Source: an uncultured Bacteroidota bacterium
GTDB lineage: Bacteria > Bacteroidota > Bacteroidia > Flavobacteriales > Flavobacteriaceae
DNA length: 32,170 nt
NCBI GenBank assembly: GCA_902512065.1
Contig: CABXHU010000012.1
Location: 1 to 32,170, forward strand
Direction: 5' to 3'
Both the position numbers and the translations under genes were made by a program. This document shows, in pieces, positions 1 to 8,648 of this stretch. The stretch's first letter is position 1; each line of letters opens with the position of its first letter. The notes under the pieces were generated by a model. It was given only the letters and a program-made list of their open reading frames with translations, did no database searches and was not told the DNA's origin.

Positions 1-401
1 ATTCGTCTGATATTCAGATTACTACATCAAGATCTAGTGGAGCGGGAGGACAAAGTGTAAATAAAATTGAAACAAAAGTTCAACTAGTACATAAACCGAC
101 TGGAATTCAAATTTCTTGCTCAGAAACCAGATCACAACTCGATAATAGAGTTCGAGCAATGCAGATGCTTAAGTCTCAACTATATGAAATCGAATTAAAG
201 AAAAAGAATAAGCAACGATCTGATATAGAATCTGAAAAAATGAAAATTGAGTGGGGAAGTCAAATACGAAACTATGTTATGCACCCATATAAACTTGTTA
301 AAGATGTTAGGACAGCGCATGAAACTGGTAATATAGATAATGTTCTTAATGGAGATATTGGACCGTTTTTAAAATCTTTCTTAATGCAAAAAAATAAATA
401 A
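1..401 (+). CDS. prfB: Peptide chain release factor 2, C-terminal part (gene runs off the left edge)
   Basis: Reading frame open from base 3 to a TAA at 399-401; about 132 residues are visible. RF2 recognises UGA/UAA stop codons on the ribosome and triggers peptidyl-tRNA hydrolysis. The universal GGQ motif that enters the peptidyl-transferase centre is present within [11 protein letters not shown], close to the left edge. The later stretch [12 protein letters not shown] followed by [11 protein letters not shown] is the RF2-type (rather than RF1-type) C-terminus. The stop-codon-recognition domain and the site where prfB usually carries its programmed frameshift lie outside the window. The stop codon shares its last base with the ATG of the next gene (TAATG), so the two are probably translationally coupled. 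An internal Met at 159 would give a false short gene; the homology clearly continues upstream of it. Confidence 0.95.
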   Translation, partial: SSDIQITTSRSSGAGGQSVNKIETKVQLVHKPTGIQISCSETRSQLDNRVRAMQMLKSQLYEIELKKKNKQRSDIESEKMKIEWGSQIRNYVMHPYKLVKDVRTAHETGNIDNVLNGDIGPFLKSFLMQKNK

Positions 402-742
402 TGAAAATACTTTACCACAATCCTAGATGTAGAAAATCAAGGGAAACTCTTCAGATATTAAAAGACAAGAATATTAAATTTAAGATTATAGAATACCTAA
501 AAAATAATTTATCTAAAACTCAACTTGAAAACCTAATTACTAAGCTTGATATAAAGCCAATTAATCTGGTTAGGAGGAATGAGCAACTATGGAAGGACCA
601 TTTTAAAACCAAGGACTTAACTAATGATGAAATAATTCAAATATTATCAGATAACCCAAAGTTAATTGAGAGACCTATTGTTGAGTCAAATAGCAAAGCA
701 ATTATAGGAAGACCTCCAGAAAATGTGTTAAAAATTTTATAA
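401..742 (+). CDS. arsC: ArsC-family arsenate reductase-like protein
   Basis: A 113-residue protein with the thioredoxin-fold ArsC/Spx architecture. The N-terminus [13 protein letters not shown] holds the single active-site-type cysteine (Cys10) after the first strand; Arg58/59 and Arg91-Pro92 (in LIERPIV) match the anion-binding arginines of the glutaredoxin-linked ArsC family. The length is normal for this family (about 112-140). Known members reduce arsenate to arsenite with glutathione/glutaredoxin, but there is no arsenite pump or ArsR regulator nearby, so a role in arsenic resistance is not shown; many flavobacterial copies sit, as here, beside housekeeping genes. The start overlaps the prfB stop by one base. 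A Spx-like regulator (CxxC) is unlikely because only one Cys is present at the motif. Confidence 0.85.
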   Translation: MKILYHNPRCRKSRETLQILKDKNIKFKIIEYLKNNLSKTQLENLITKLDIKPINLVRRNEQLWKDHFKTKDLTNDEIIQILSDNPKLIERPIVESNSKAIIGRPPENVLKIL

Positions 743-791
743 CATAATGTTAATGTATAACGCATTCCTAATTTCTTTTAATAATTTAATA

Positions 792-799
792 TATCTTCG
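792..799 (+). promoter_or_regulatory. Possible -7 element for the outer-membrane receptor gene
   Basis: TATCTTCG differs by one base from the Bacteroidetes -7 consensus TAnnTTTG and ends 21 bases before the ATG at 821. No TTG is found at the expected -33 distance, so this is a weak call. Confidence 0.3.
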
Positions 800-820
800 C
801 TGTAAATAAATTATATTTCT

Positions 821-3265
821 ATGAAACAGGCTATTCTAAGCATTTATTCATTTCTATTTATTATTTTCTTTTCCTTTTCTCAAAATCCTTATAAAGAAGC
901 TCAATTTACAAAGCAATTTAATGTGTTTGGAAAAATAATTGACTCTGAAAGTGGAGAGCCTTTAGAGTATGCTACTGTGACTATATTAAAAGTTGAAGAA
1001 AACAGTGTTGTAACTGGTGGCATTACAGATAAAGATGGTGTTTTTAATATTCCTGCATCAAAAGGGGATTATAATATACTTATTGAATATATTTCATTTA
1101 AAAATTATACGATTAATAATCTTAGTGTTAATGAAAATAAAGACCTTGGACTTATCTCTTTAATTATGGATATAGAGTCATTGGATGCAGTGGAGATTAT
1201 TGCAGAAGAAACAACTGTAGAAATTAAACTAGATAAAAAAATATATACTGTTGGACAAGATTTAACAGTTAAAGGAGGAAATGCGGGGGATGTATTAGAC
1301 AATATTCCTTCAGTTTCTGTAGACTTAGAAGGAAATATTTTATTAAGAGGTAATGATGCAGCTAGAATATTAATCAATGGGAAACCTTCAAGTTTAGTGG
1401 GTATAGATTCGAAATTTCTACAACAACTTCCATCTGATGCAATAGAAAAGGTTGAAGTAATTACATCACCATCTGCAAGATATGAAGCACAAGGAAGCGG
1501 TGGAATTATAAATATTATTCTTAGAAAGAATAAAAAATTAGGTCTGAATGGCTCTCTAAGTTCAAATATTGGTTATCCGGAAAGAACTGGACTTTCATCA
1601 AATATAAATTACAGAAACGGTAAAATTAACTTTTTCAATTCTTCGGGGTTTAGTAATAGATTCAGTCCTGGTAGTGGTTATAATTATTCAGAATATTATA
1701 ATGGTGATCAACCTAGCACATTCTTTGAAGAAAATAGGGAGACTGAAAGAGACAGAAATAGTTTTTTCACCAATAATGGTGTGGAATGGTATATAGATGA
1801 CATGACATCAGTTGTAGGTTCTTTTTTCTATAATCAGTCTGAATCTGATGATTCACAAACGAACAACTTAGATGAATTAGATAGTACTGGGGATATCTTA
1901 AATCAAACAGTGCAAGTTGAAAATGAAAAAGAAATTGATTTTAACAGGGAATATAACTTAAATTTCGAAAGAAACTTTAATGATTCTGGACATAAATTAA
2001 CTATTGACTTACAGTATGATAATTCTAAAGAATGGGAAGATGCAATAATCTCAGAAAATGATATTCTTGAAGAATTAATTGAAAGTAATCAAGAAAGTGA
2101 ATCTTATTTAATCCAAGCTGATTATGTGAACCCTATTGGTGAAAACAGACAATTTGAAGCAGGATTTAGAATAAGTCAAGATGATGATATCACTGATTAT
2201 AGAGTTTATGATTATGAAAACTTTATTCCTGTTGAAGATCTAAATCAAAGTAATTTATTCCAGTACAAAGAAAGAATAAGTGCTTTATACACTCAGTATG
2301 GTGTAAAAGTTGAGGATAAATACTCTTTTTTAGTAGGTTTAAGACTTGAGAACACAAATAAAGATATCAATCAATTAACTATTGAGGATTTTACTAACAA
2401 AAATGAAACTGGGCTTTTTCCAACATTTAATTTTGGTTTAGAAATTTCTGAAGATGAGACATTAACTTTTGGATATAATAGAAGAATTAGAAGACCTTGG
2501 TCAAGGTTTATAAACCCCTTCCCTACTAAAGTAAGTCCAATAAATATTTTTAGAGGAAACCCAAATTTAGATCCAACCTATTCTAACAACATTGATTTTG
2601 GATATTTAAAAAGGTATAAGTCTTCTTTTACAATTAACACTTCTGCTTACTATCAAAAGTCTACAAATACATTTAATTTTATATCTGAGCAAACAGGCGA
2701 AACTGCTGAAATAAATGGTGTTGATGTACCTATAACTGAAAGATACCCTATAAATTTATCAACTAATAAAAGATTTGGTTTTGAGTTAAATCTATCTTAC
2801 AGAAAAGGAAGAAAGTGGAATATATCCTCGAATTTTAATGTATATAGCAATAAAGTAGAGGGAAGTTATAATGATATTGTTTATGATAATGAAAATGTAA
2901 GCTGGAGTTATAGATTAAATAATAAATTAACTCTTCCTGGAAAAATAGAATGGCAAACTAGAATGAATATAAGAGGTCCTTCTGAAACTGCAGTAAGTAA
3001 AAGTGAAGGGGATTTTTCAATTGATTTAGCTTTCAGTAAAGAACTATTTAAAGAAAAGGCTTCATTAACCCTAAATATAAGTGATCTTTTAGATCAAAGA
3101 GGATGGAGGACTAAGACGTTTAATGATACTTTTTATAATAATTCTGAGTGGAGATGGAGAAGAAGATCTTTTACCTTAAACTTTACCTACAGGTTTAATC
3201 AAAAGAAAAATCAGAACAGAAATCAACAGAGACAAAGTTATGATGACGGGTCTTTTGAATTTTAA
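821..3265 (+). CDS. TonB-dependent-receptor-like outer membrane protein with CarboxypepD_reg domain
   Basis: An 814-residue exported protein. Residues 1-20 form a signal peptide ending in FSFSQ. Residues about 33-120 form a carboxypeptidase-regulatory-like beta sandwich (FGKIIDSESGEPLEYATV, then TDKDGVFNIPASKG), typical of Bacteroidetes receptors. Residues about 140-235 are a plug-like domain (DVLDNIPSVSVDLEGNILLRG, then INGKPSSL and IEKVEVITSPSARYEA). The rest is a beta-barrel with many aromatic/Asn-rich strands, of the 'outer membrane beta-barrel family' type (PF14905-like) rather than the SusC type. The C-terminus after the last strand is a polar N/Q/R tail ending in DGSFEF. There is no SusD partner, siderophore gene or regulator beside it, so the substrate cannot be inferred; peptide, metal or small-ligand uptake are all possible. 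Confidence 0.85.
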   Translation: MKQAILSIYSFLFIIFFSFSQNPYKEAQFTKQFNVFGKIIDSESGEPLEYATVTILKVEENSVVTGGITDKDGVFNIPASKGDYNILIEYISFKNYTINNLSVNENKDLGLISLIMDIESLDAVEIIAEETTVEIKLDKKIYTVGQDLTVKGGNAGDVLDNIPSVSVDLEGNILLRGNDAARILINGKPSSLVGIDSKFLQQLPSDAIEKVEVITSPSARYEAQGSGGIINIILRKNKKLGLNGSLSSNIGYPERTGLSSNINYRNGKINFFNSSGFSNRFSPGSGYNYSEYYNGDQPSTFFEENRETERDRNSFFTNNGVEWYIDDMTSVVGSFFYNQSESDDSQTNNLDELDSTGDILNQTVQVENEKEIDFNREYNLNFERNFNDSGHKLTIDLQYDNSKEWEDAIISENDILEELIESNQESESYLIQADYVNPIGENRQFEAGFRISQDDDITDYRVYDYENFIPVEDLNQSNLFQYKERISALYTQYGVKVEDKYSFLVGLRLENTNKDINQLTIEDFTNKNETGLFPTFNFGLEISEDETLTFGYNRRIRRPWSRFINPFPTKVSPINIFRGNPNLDPTYSNNIDFGYLKRYKSSFTINTSAYYQKSTNTFNFISEQTGETAEINGVDVPITERYPINLSTNKRFGFELNLSYRKGRKWNISSNFNVYSNKVEGSYNDIVYDNENVSWSYRLNNKLTLPGKIEWQTRMNIRGPSETAVSKSEGDFSIDLAFSKELFKEKASLTLNISDLLDQRGWRTKTFNDTFYNNSEWRWRRRSFTLNFTYRFNQKKNQNRNQQRQSYDDGSFEF

Positions 3266-3275
3266 GAACTAATAG

Positions 3276-3295
3276 AGCTATTTTTTAGCTTTTCT
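3276..3295 (+). terminator. Weak candidate terminator after the outer-membrane receptor gene
   Basis: AGCTA (3276-3280) can pair with TAGCT (3286-3290) around a T5 loop, followed by a T-rich stretch. The stem is only 5 bp and it overlaps the end of the small minus-strand gene. Confidence 0.3.
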
Positions 3296-3445
3296 TTCTT
3301 CTAGAAGCTCATTAATTCTTTCTATTAATGCTCCAACAACCCAGTAAGGAATTACAACAAGTAGCATTAAGAACATTAACCAAAAACCCATAGAGACAAT
3401 TGTTATAAATGCTAGAAAACCTAAGTATTGATCAAATTCAAACAT
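3278..3445 (-). CDS. 55-aa predicted small membrane protein
   Basis: This is a short gene on the minus strand: ATG at 3445-3443, TAG at 3280-3278. The product begins MFEFDQYLGFL, then has a long hydrophobic stretch (about residues 9-41, one or two membrane spans, containing PYWVVGALIE) and ends in a charged helix (RINELLEERKAKK). The hydrophobic-then-charged pattern and a perfect flavobacterial -7 element 22 bases upstream (3467-3474) both argue for a real gene. I do not recognise the family. It converges on the receptor gene with a 12-base gap and accounts for half of the 335-base interval between the receptor gene and fumC; I see no other coding signal in the remainder (3446-3600). Confidence 0.6.
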   Translation of the reverse strand: MFEFDQYLGFLAFITIVSMGFWLMFLMLLVVIPYWVVGALIERINELLEERKAKK

Positions 3446-3466
3446 ATTCAGATAAAAATATTATGG

Positions 3467-3474
3467 CAAAGATA
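3467..3474 (-). promoter_or_regulatory. -7 promoter element for the 55-aa membrane protein
   Basis: On the minus strand this reads TATCTTTG, an exact match to TAnnTTTG, 22 bases before the ATG. No clear -33 TTG is seen at the usual spacing. Confidence 0.45.
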
Positions 3475-3573
3475 TAATAATAGGTAGTTATATCACTAAA
3501 TATTGGAAAATTATTTTTCAACAAAATACTTTATAGAATTAGCAAAATAATAGAGCAAATCAACTAAAATGCG

Positions 3574-3581
3574 TAAATTTG
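3574..3581 (+). promoter_or_regulatory. -7 promoter element for fumC
   Basis: TAAATTTG matches TAnnTTTG exactly and ends 19 bases before the fumC ATG; it is followed by an alternating TA run. There is no convincing -33 TTG. Confidence 0.5.
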
Positions 3582-3600
3582 TATATATATATAATCAATC

Positions 3601-4986
3601 ATGGATTATAGAATAGAAAAAGATACCATTGGCGAGGTTAAAGTATCCTCTAACAGATTATGGGGTGCTCAAACAGAACGATCTAGAAACAACTTTAAAA
3701 TTGGACCTGATGGGTCGATGCCACTAGAACTAATATATGCTTTTGCTATTTTAAAAAAAGCTGCTGCTATAACAAATCAAGAAAAAGGTATTCTTGACAA
3801 AGAAAAATCAAAGGTTATTTCAAAGGTTTGTGATGAAATTCTTGAAGGGAAGCTGGATGATGAATTTCCACTTGTAATTTGGCAAACTGGCTCTGGAACT
3901 CAAACTAATATGAATATAAATGAGGTTATTTCTAATAGATCTCATCAAATCTTAGGAAATGAGCTGGGTAAGGGTGAAAAATTTATTGCTCCAAACGACG
4001 ATGTTAATAAGTCTCAATCATCTAATGATACCTTCCCTACAGCAATGCATATAGCTACATATAAATTGATTGTTGAAAAAACTATTCCAGCTCTTGAAGA
4101 TCTTAAATCTTCCATTGGATTAAAAGTAGAGGAATTCAAGTCAATTGTAAAAATTGGCAGAACACATCTTATGGATGCTACTCCTATTACATTGGGACAA
4201 GAATTTTCAGCTTATGAATCTCAATTAGAACATGGAATTAGCAGTCTTAAAAACTCATTGGATCATCTATCAGAAATTGCATTAGGTGGGACAGCTGTAG
4301 GAACTGGAATAAATACCCCAGACGGATATAGTGATAGAGTTGCAGAAATAATAAAAGATCTTACCAATTTACCTTTTAAATCTGCTAAAAATAAATTTGA
4401 AGCATTATCTGCTCATGATGCTATTGTTGAAACCCATAATGCATTAAAAGGGTTAGCTATTTCACTGAATAAAATTGCTAATGATATTAGGATGCTAGCT
4501 TCAGGCCCAAGAAGTGGTATTGGTGAGATATCTCTACCAGTAAATGAGCCAGGAAGCTCAATTATGCCCGGAAAAGTAAACCCAACTCAATGTGAGGCAA
4601 TGACAATGGTTTGCGCTCAAATAATAGGAAATGATGCTGCAATATCATTTGGAGGTGCTCAAGGTCATTATCAACTAAATGTGTTTAAACCAATGATGGC
4701 TGCGAATATTCTTGAATCTGCTAGGCTATTAGCGGATGCATCCAATAGTTTTAATGTTAATTGTGTGTCCGGAATTACTGCGAATAAAGCTGAAATAAAG
4801 ACTAAGCTTGACAACTCACTTATGCTTGTAACTGCATTAAATACAAAAATCGGATATTATAAAGCTGCAGAAATTGCAAATGAGGCATTTAAAAATGGAA
4901 CTTCTCTTAAAGACGAAGCAATTAAACTTGGCTATTTAACCTCTGAAGAATATGATTCTTGGGTTAAACCAGAAGATATGGTTTAA
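3601..4986 (+). CDS. fumC: Class II fumarate hydratase
   Basis: A 461-residue cytosolic enzyme that interconverts fumarate and L-malate in the TCA cycle, without an iron-sulfur cluster. Visible signatures: SGT at 98-100 (substrate binding), [12 protein letters not shown] at about 138-149, [10 protein letters not shown] with the catalytic-region Thr188/His189, and the superfamily signature [10 protein letters not shown] at 318-327 with the mobile-loop serine (318-320) and the Lys/Asn that contact substrate. Length equals the usual 460-467. It is followed after only 8 bases by hutI, so the two may be co-transcribed. The join is functionally reasonable, since histidine breakdown feeds glutamate/2-oxoglutarate into the same cycle, but this is inference. 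The alternatives in the superfamily (aspartase, argininosuccinate lyase) are less likely because the fumarase-specific motifs fit throughout. Confidence 0.96.
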   Translation: MDYRIEKDTIGEVKVSSNRLWGAQTERSRNNFKIGPDGSMPLELIYAFAILKKAAAITNQEKGILDKEKSKVISKVCDEILEGKLDDEFPLVIWQTGSGTQTNMNINEVISNRSHQILGNELGKGEKFIAPNDDVNKSQSSNDTFPTAMHIATYKLIVEKTIPALEDLKSSIGLKVEEFKSIVKIGRTHLMDATPITLGQEFSAYESQLEHGISSLKNSLDHLSEIALGGTAVGTGINTPDGYSDRVAEIIKDLTNLPFKSAKNKFEALSAHDAIVETHNALKGLAISLNKIANDIRMLASGPRSGIGEISLPVNEPGSSIMPGKVNPTQCEAMTMVCAQIIGNDAAISFGGAQGHYQLNVFKPMMAANILESARLLADASNSFNVNCVSGITANKAEIKTKLDNSLMLVTALNTKIGYYKAAEIANEAFKNGTSLKDEAIKLGYLTSEEYDSWVKPEDMV

Positions 4987-4994
4987 TTAATGAT

Positions 4995-6233
4995 ATGTCC
5001 TTATTAATAAAAAACATAAAAAAACTAATTCAGTGTAGAACTGAGAAAATCTCCTTTGTATCTGGTAAAGATATGTCTTTTTTACCATCAATAGATAATG
5101 CATATTTATACGTTAAAGATGGAAAAATTATTGATTTTGGAAAAATGAAGGATTTAAAAAAAATGAAAACTAGTCAGGTTATAGATGCTAAAGGCAGAAT
5201 GGTACTTCCATCATGGTGTGACTCACATACTCATATTGTTTTTTCGGGTAATCGTTCTAAAGAATTTATAGACAGAATAAAAGGGCTTAGTTATGAAGAG
5301 ATAGCAGCAAGAGGTGGTGGTATATTAAACTCTGCAAAATTATTGCAAAATACTTCACAAGAAGATTTATACAATCAGTCTAAGATGAGAATTGAGTCTG
5401 TTATTAGACAAGGAACTGGGGCAATTGAGATAAAATCTGGATATGGTCTTACTTTTGAGTCAGAATTAAAAATGCTTCAAGTAATTAAGGAGATTAAAGA
5501 AAACTCCAAAATGCAAGTTAAATCTACATTTCTTGGTGCGCATGCTTTTCCTATTGAATTTAAAAATGATAAAGAAGGATACATAGAACTAATTTTACAA
5601 AAAATGTTGCCAGCATTTTCAAATGAAAATTTAATTGATTTTATTGATGTTTTCTGTGAAAAGGGGTATTTCTCAACGAATGATACTGAAAGAATAGTTA
5701 AAGAAGGACTAAAATATAATATTAGATCTAAAATACATGTCAATCAATTTAATATTCTAGGAGGTATAAAAATAGCTGTAGAAAACAATGCTCTATCAGT
5801 AGATCATCTAGAAGTTCTTGAAGAAAACGATATTAAAATTTTATCTAAAGGATCAACTATTCCAGTAGCTTTACCCACTTGTTCTTATTTTTTAGGAATT
5901 AACTATGCACCTGCAAGAAAACTAATAGACTCTGGGTTACCATTAGCTATTGCCAGTGACTTTAATCCTGGATCTTCACCAAGTGGAAATATGAACTTTG
6001 TAATTTCTACTGCTTGTACTAAAATGAAACTAACTACAGAAGAAGCTATTAATGCTGCAACAATAAATGGAGCTTATGCTATGGGGCTTGAAAATAAAGT
6101 TGGCAGTATTTGTAAAGGTAAAGTAGCTAATCTTATAATTACAAATAAGATAAACTCAATTGATGAAATTCCATATAATTTTGGAGGAAATCAGATACAT
6201 AAAGTAATATTAAAAGGAGAAGTAATATCTTAA
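4995..6233 (+). CDS. hutI: Imidazolonepropionase (histidine degradation)
   Basis: A 412-residue amidohydrolase-superfamily enzyme that opens the imidazolone ring: 4-imidazolone-5-propanoate to N-formimino-L-glutamate. Visible features: an N-terminal beta-sandwich part, the metal-binding HTH motif at 78-80 in CDSHTHIVFSGNR, the GAIEIKSGYGL segment around residue 140, a later metal histidine in FLGAHAFP, the KIHVNQFN strand, VDHLEVL, and the metal-proximal ASDFNPGSSP near residue 320. Length matches the family (about 405-415). ATG at 4995 is chosen because the SLLIKNIKKL start aligns with the family; the overlapping ATG at 4990 is in another frame. The gene ends 2 bases from the end of ftcD, which uses its product. 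Confidence 0.96.
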   Translation: MSLLIKNIKKLIQCRTEKISFVSGKDMSFLPSIDNAYLYVKDGKIIDFGKMKDLKKMKTSQVIDAKGRMVLPSWCDSHTHIVFSGNRSKEFIDRIKGLSYEEIAARGGGILNSAKLLQNTSQEDLYNQSKMRIESVIRQGTGAIEIKSGYGLTFESELKMLQVIKEIKENSKMQVKSTFLGAHAFPIEFKNDKEGYIELILQKMLPAFSNENLIDFIDVFCEKGYFSTNDTERIVKEGLKYNIRSKIHVNQFNILGGIKIAVENNALSVDHLEVLEENDIKILSKGSTIPVALPTCSYFLGINYAPARKLIDSGLPLAIASDFNPGSSPSGNMNFVISTACTKMKLTTEEAINAATINGAYAMGLENKVGSICKGKVANLIITNKINSIDEIPYNFGGNQIHKVILKGEVIS

Positions 6234-6235
6234 CT

Positions 6236-7924
6236 TTATAATTTTTCTTCCACTATTTTTAAGATTTTATCTTCTAAAGTATCAGTTTTACTAATAATAT
6301 CATTGGCTGATTTAATCATTTTCTGAACATATTTTTTATCATCTAAATCTTTACAATTGATTTTAACGTTCAAGAATGCCCCCATTATTGCGGCGCGTGC
6401 ACAATGCATAGCAACTCCTGCATCACTAATTGAGTTTGGATTACCTTCTTCTGCCATCTTCATTATAACTTCAATTGACTCAAAAGATGTTTTCATAATT
6501 TCAAATGGAACATTAATTGCATTTTTAGTAGCCTTTTGAATTTCTTGAATCCTTAAATCTAATTGCTTAGCATTATCTTTTGGTAATGAATATGCATTCA
6601 TGATTTCATTAAATGCATGAGTATCTTTGTCAACTAAATCTAATAATTTATTTTGGCAGGAAATTCCTCTTTCACCCCATTTAGAAAAAAATTCCCATTT
6701 ATCATCCCATCCTCTTTTATGTGCAGATAAATTTGCAACCATTGTTGCCAGAGCAGACCCTAAAACACCACAATATGCAGCAATTGACCCACCACCTGGA
6801 GCAGGAGATTCACTTGAGGTCTCATTAGCAAAATCTTTGATTGACATTTTTGCTAAGGGATTATTTTTTGTTTCTATTAAATATTCAATTATTCTCTCTT
6901 TAGGTTTAAACTCAGACAATTCATCAAGTCCTAGGGATTTGATGGCTATATGTATAATCTGCTCATCTGGAATAGCTAAAGATCTTTTTTGCTTTTTTAA
7001 GAAGTATTTTCCCGCGTCAATTAAGACTTTTTTTGGCACTAGCCCGATAAGCTCTGATCCTGTTACACGAAGTCCTCTAATTTGAGCCCTTTCACATGTT
7101 TTGTCAAATACCTCATGTAATGGAGTTGTATTTATATTAGTTAAATTGTATGAAATCTGGGCAATCCCATATTCTTCGATATACCAACCTATTCCTTTAA
7201 GATTTTTAAAATACCCTGGCTCACGAAGAATATTTCCTTTTTTATCTTTTAAAATTTTTCCGTTTAATCTACTTCCTTCTCTCTTAATTCTTCCCGCCTC
7301 TCTCAAGTCAAAAGCTATGGAATTAGCTCTTCTAGTAGATGTTGTATTAATATTTACATTATATGCAATTAAAAAATCTCTAGCAGCAATAGCTGTAGCT
7401 CCAGATTTTTTAATTGATGAATTGTACTTGATAGGTCCATAATCAGGTTTCCAATTTTTAGACGAAATCTTTTTTTCTAATCCCTCATATTCTCCTGATC
7501 TGCAAGCAGCAAGGTTAATTCGTTCTTTATTCTTAGCAGCTTTCTCATAGCAATAAACTGGAATTCCTAATTCTTCTCCTATTCTTTTGCTTAATTTATG
7601 TGCGTAATCTACTGTTTCTTCCATTGTAATATTAGAAACAGGTATTAATGGGCAAACATCAACAGCTCCCATTCTTGGATGCTCACCTAAATGATTACTC
7701 ATATCAATTACTTCTTTTGATTTACTTATTAGTTGGTATGCAGCTTCTAAAACAGAATCTGGTTCTCCAATAAAAGTGATAACTGTTCTGTTAGTTGCTT
7801 TCCCAGGATCTACATTTAATAGTCTTACTCCATCACACTTCTCAACAACCTCTGTAATTGAATTAATTATTTCCAAATCTCTTCCTTCAGAAATATTCGG
7901 AACACATTCTATTAACTTATTCAT
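6236..7924 (-). CDS. ftcD: Bifunctional glutamate formimidoyltransferase / formimidoyl-THF cyclodeaminase
   Basis: A 562-residue fusion that consumes the HutI product: the N-terminal domain (about 1-325) moves the formimino group from formiminoglutamate to tetrahydrofolate, releasing glutamate, and the C-terminal domain (about 350-560) deaminates it to 5,10-methenyl-THF. The catalytic histidine of the transferase is His82 in GEHPRMGAVDVCP. The cyclodeaminase domain is marked by ESPAPGGGSIAAYCG and a helical C-terminal half. The same fusion occurs in animals (541 residues) and many Bacteroidetes. It is convergent with hutI with 2 bases between the stops, so the pathway is complete from imidazolonepropionate onward, but on two transcripts. 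hutH and hutU are not in the window. A long open frame antisense to it is a shadow. Confidence 0.95.
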   Translation of the reverse strand: MNKLIECVPNISEGRDLEIINSITEVVEKCDGVRLLNVDPGKATNRTVITFIGEPDSVLEAAYQLISKSKEVIDMSNHLGEHPRMGAVDVCPLIPVSNITMEETVDYAHKLSKRIGEELGIPVYCYEKAAKNKERINLAACRSGEYEGLEKKISSKNWKPDYGPIKYNSSIKKSGATAIAARDFLIAYNVNINTTSTRRANSIAFDLREAGRIKREGSRLNGKILKDKKGNILREPGYFKNLKGIGWYIEEYGIAQISYNLTNINTTPLHEVFDKTCERAQIRGLRVTGSELIGLVPKKVLIDAGKYFLKKQKRSLAIPDEQIIHIAIKSLGLDELSEFKPKERIIEYLIETKNNPLAKMSIKDFANETSSESPAPGGGSIAAYCGVLGSALATMVANLSAHKRGWDDKWEFFSKWGERGISCQNKLLDLVDKDTHAFNEIMNAYSLPKDNAKQLDLRIQEIQKATKNAINVPFEIMKTSFESIEVIMKMAEEGNPNSISDAGVAMHCARAAIMGAFLNVKINCKDLDDKKYVQKMIKSANDIISKTDTLEDKILKIVEEKL

Positions 7925-7989
7925 ATAAAGTAGTATTATTAAGCCAATAAATATATTAATATTAATTTTAAAAAAATCTATTTATTTAT

Positions 7990-8454
7990 ATGTCAATTAA
8001 AATATTAGACTTTAAAGAAGAATACTCTAAATATTTCTATGAGCTAAATGTAGAATGGCTAAATAAATATTTCTATATAGAAAAGCATGATAAAGAGGTG
8101 CTTTCAAATCCTAAGAAATTCATAATTGAATCTGGAGGAATAGTTTTATTTGCACAATATGATAAAAAAATTGTAGGAACTGTTGCTTTAATGTATTTAA
8201 AAGAAGAAAATTGTTTTGAACTAACAAAAATGGCAGTATCCCCTGAGTATAGAGGAAAAAAAATTGGTCAAGAAATTTTAGATAATTGTATTAAAAAAGC
8301 AAAAGAAATGGGGTTAAATAAATTGATTTTATATTCTAATAGAGTCTTAGAAAATGCTATACATATTTATAAAAAATACGGGTTTGTTGAAATACCTATA
8401 AAAGCAGGATCTCCATATAAAAGGGCTGATATTAAAATGGAATTGAAATTTTAA
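7990..8454 (+). CDS. GNAT-family N-acetyltransferase
   Basis: A 154-residue single-domain acetyltransferase. The acetyl-CoA pyrophosphate-binding loop is visible as RGKKIG at residues 88-93, preceded by the strand FELTKMAVSPEY and followed by a helix (QEILDNCIKKAKEMG), then strand LNKLILYSNR and the C-terminal YKKYGFVEIP motif common in the family. The substrate (amino acid, protein N-terminus or small molecule) cannot be deduced. It is divergent from ftcD (65 bases apart) and its stop lies 3 bases from the end of the small membrane-protein gene on the other strand. Confidence 0.88.
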   Translation: MSIKILDFKEEYSKYFYELNVEWLNKYFYIEKHDKEVLSNPKKFIIESGGIVLFAQYDKKIVGTVALMYLKEENCFELTKMAVSPEYRGKKIGQEILDNCIKKAKEMGLNKLILYSNRVLENAIHIYKKYGFVEIPIKAGSPYKRADIKMELKF

Positions 8455-8457
8455 AGA

Positions 8458-8637
8458 CTAGACTCTTCCTTTTAAAGCATTAAAAACCCAAGCTATTGCA
8501 AAGAATCCTACACCCACTGAAACAAAGCCCCAACCCGCAATTTCATTATATTTAAATACACCTAAACAAATTAGTAATATCCCTACTAATATCATTATAA
8601 ATGTGGCCCAAGCCAATACTGTGTTTTTATTCATCAT
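8458..8637 (-). CDS. 59-aa conserved flavobacterial membrane protein (CAL67264-like)
   Basis: A small minus-strand gene with start at 8637 (two tandem ATGs; the second, 8634, gives 58 residues) and TAG at 8460-8458. The product has two predicted membrane spans, about residues 8-27 and 35-52, separated by a short loop (KYNEIAGWG), and ends NALKGRV. From memory it resembles the small family called 'CAL67264 family membrane protein' in Flavobacteriia; I cannot check this here. Function unknown. It starts 11 bases after the stop of the exported basic-tailed protein and is probably in the same transcript. Confidence 0.75.
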   Translation of the reverse strand: MMNKNTVLAWATFIMILVGILLICLGVFKYNEIAGWGFVSVGVGFFAIAWVFNALKGRV

Positions 8638-8648
8638 TTATTAAAGTT

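Noticed and set aside
401-742. Spx-like regulator
   Set aside because: It has the single-Cys HNPRC motif of ArsC, without the CxxC of Spx; arsenic resistance itself is also not supported by neighbours.
738-752. Short palindrome TAACATAATGTTA after the ArsC gene as a terminator
   Set aside because: The arms meet with no loop of useful size, the stem is all but AT-only, and no T-tract follows; it is expected by chance in such AT-rich DNA.
3581-3597. Alternating TA run before fumC as an AT-rich regulatory element
   Set aside because: Simple sequence of this kind is common in this genome's spacers and shows no symmetry or repetition elsewhere.
6627-7442. Two open frames of 113-152 codons on the plus strand
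   Set aside because: They lie entirely antisense to ftcD, whose protein motifs are intact; they lack recognisable domains.
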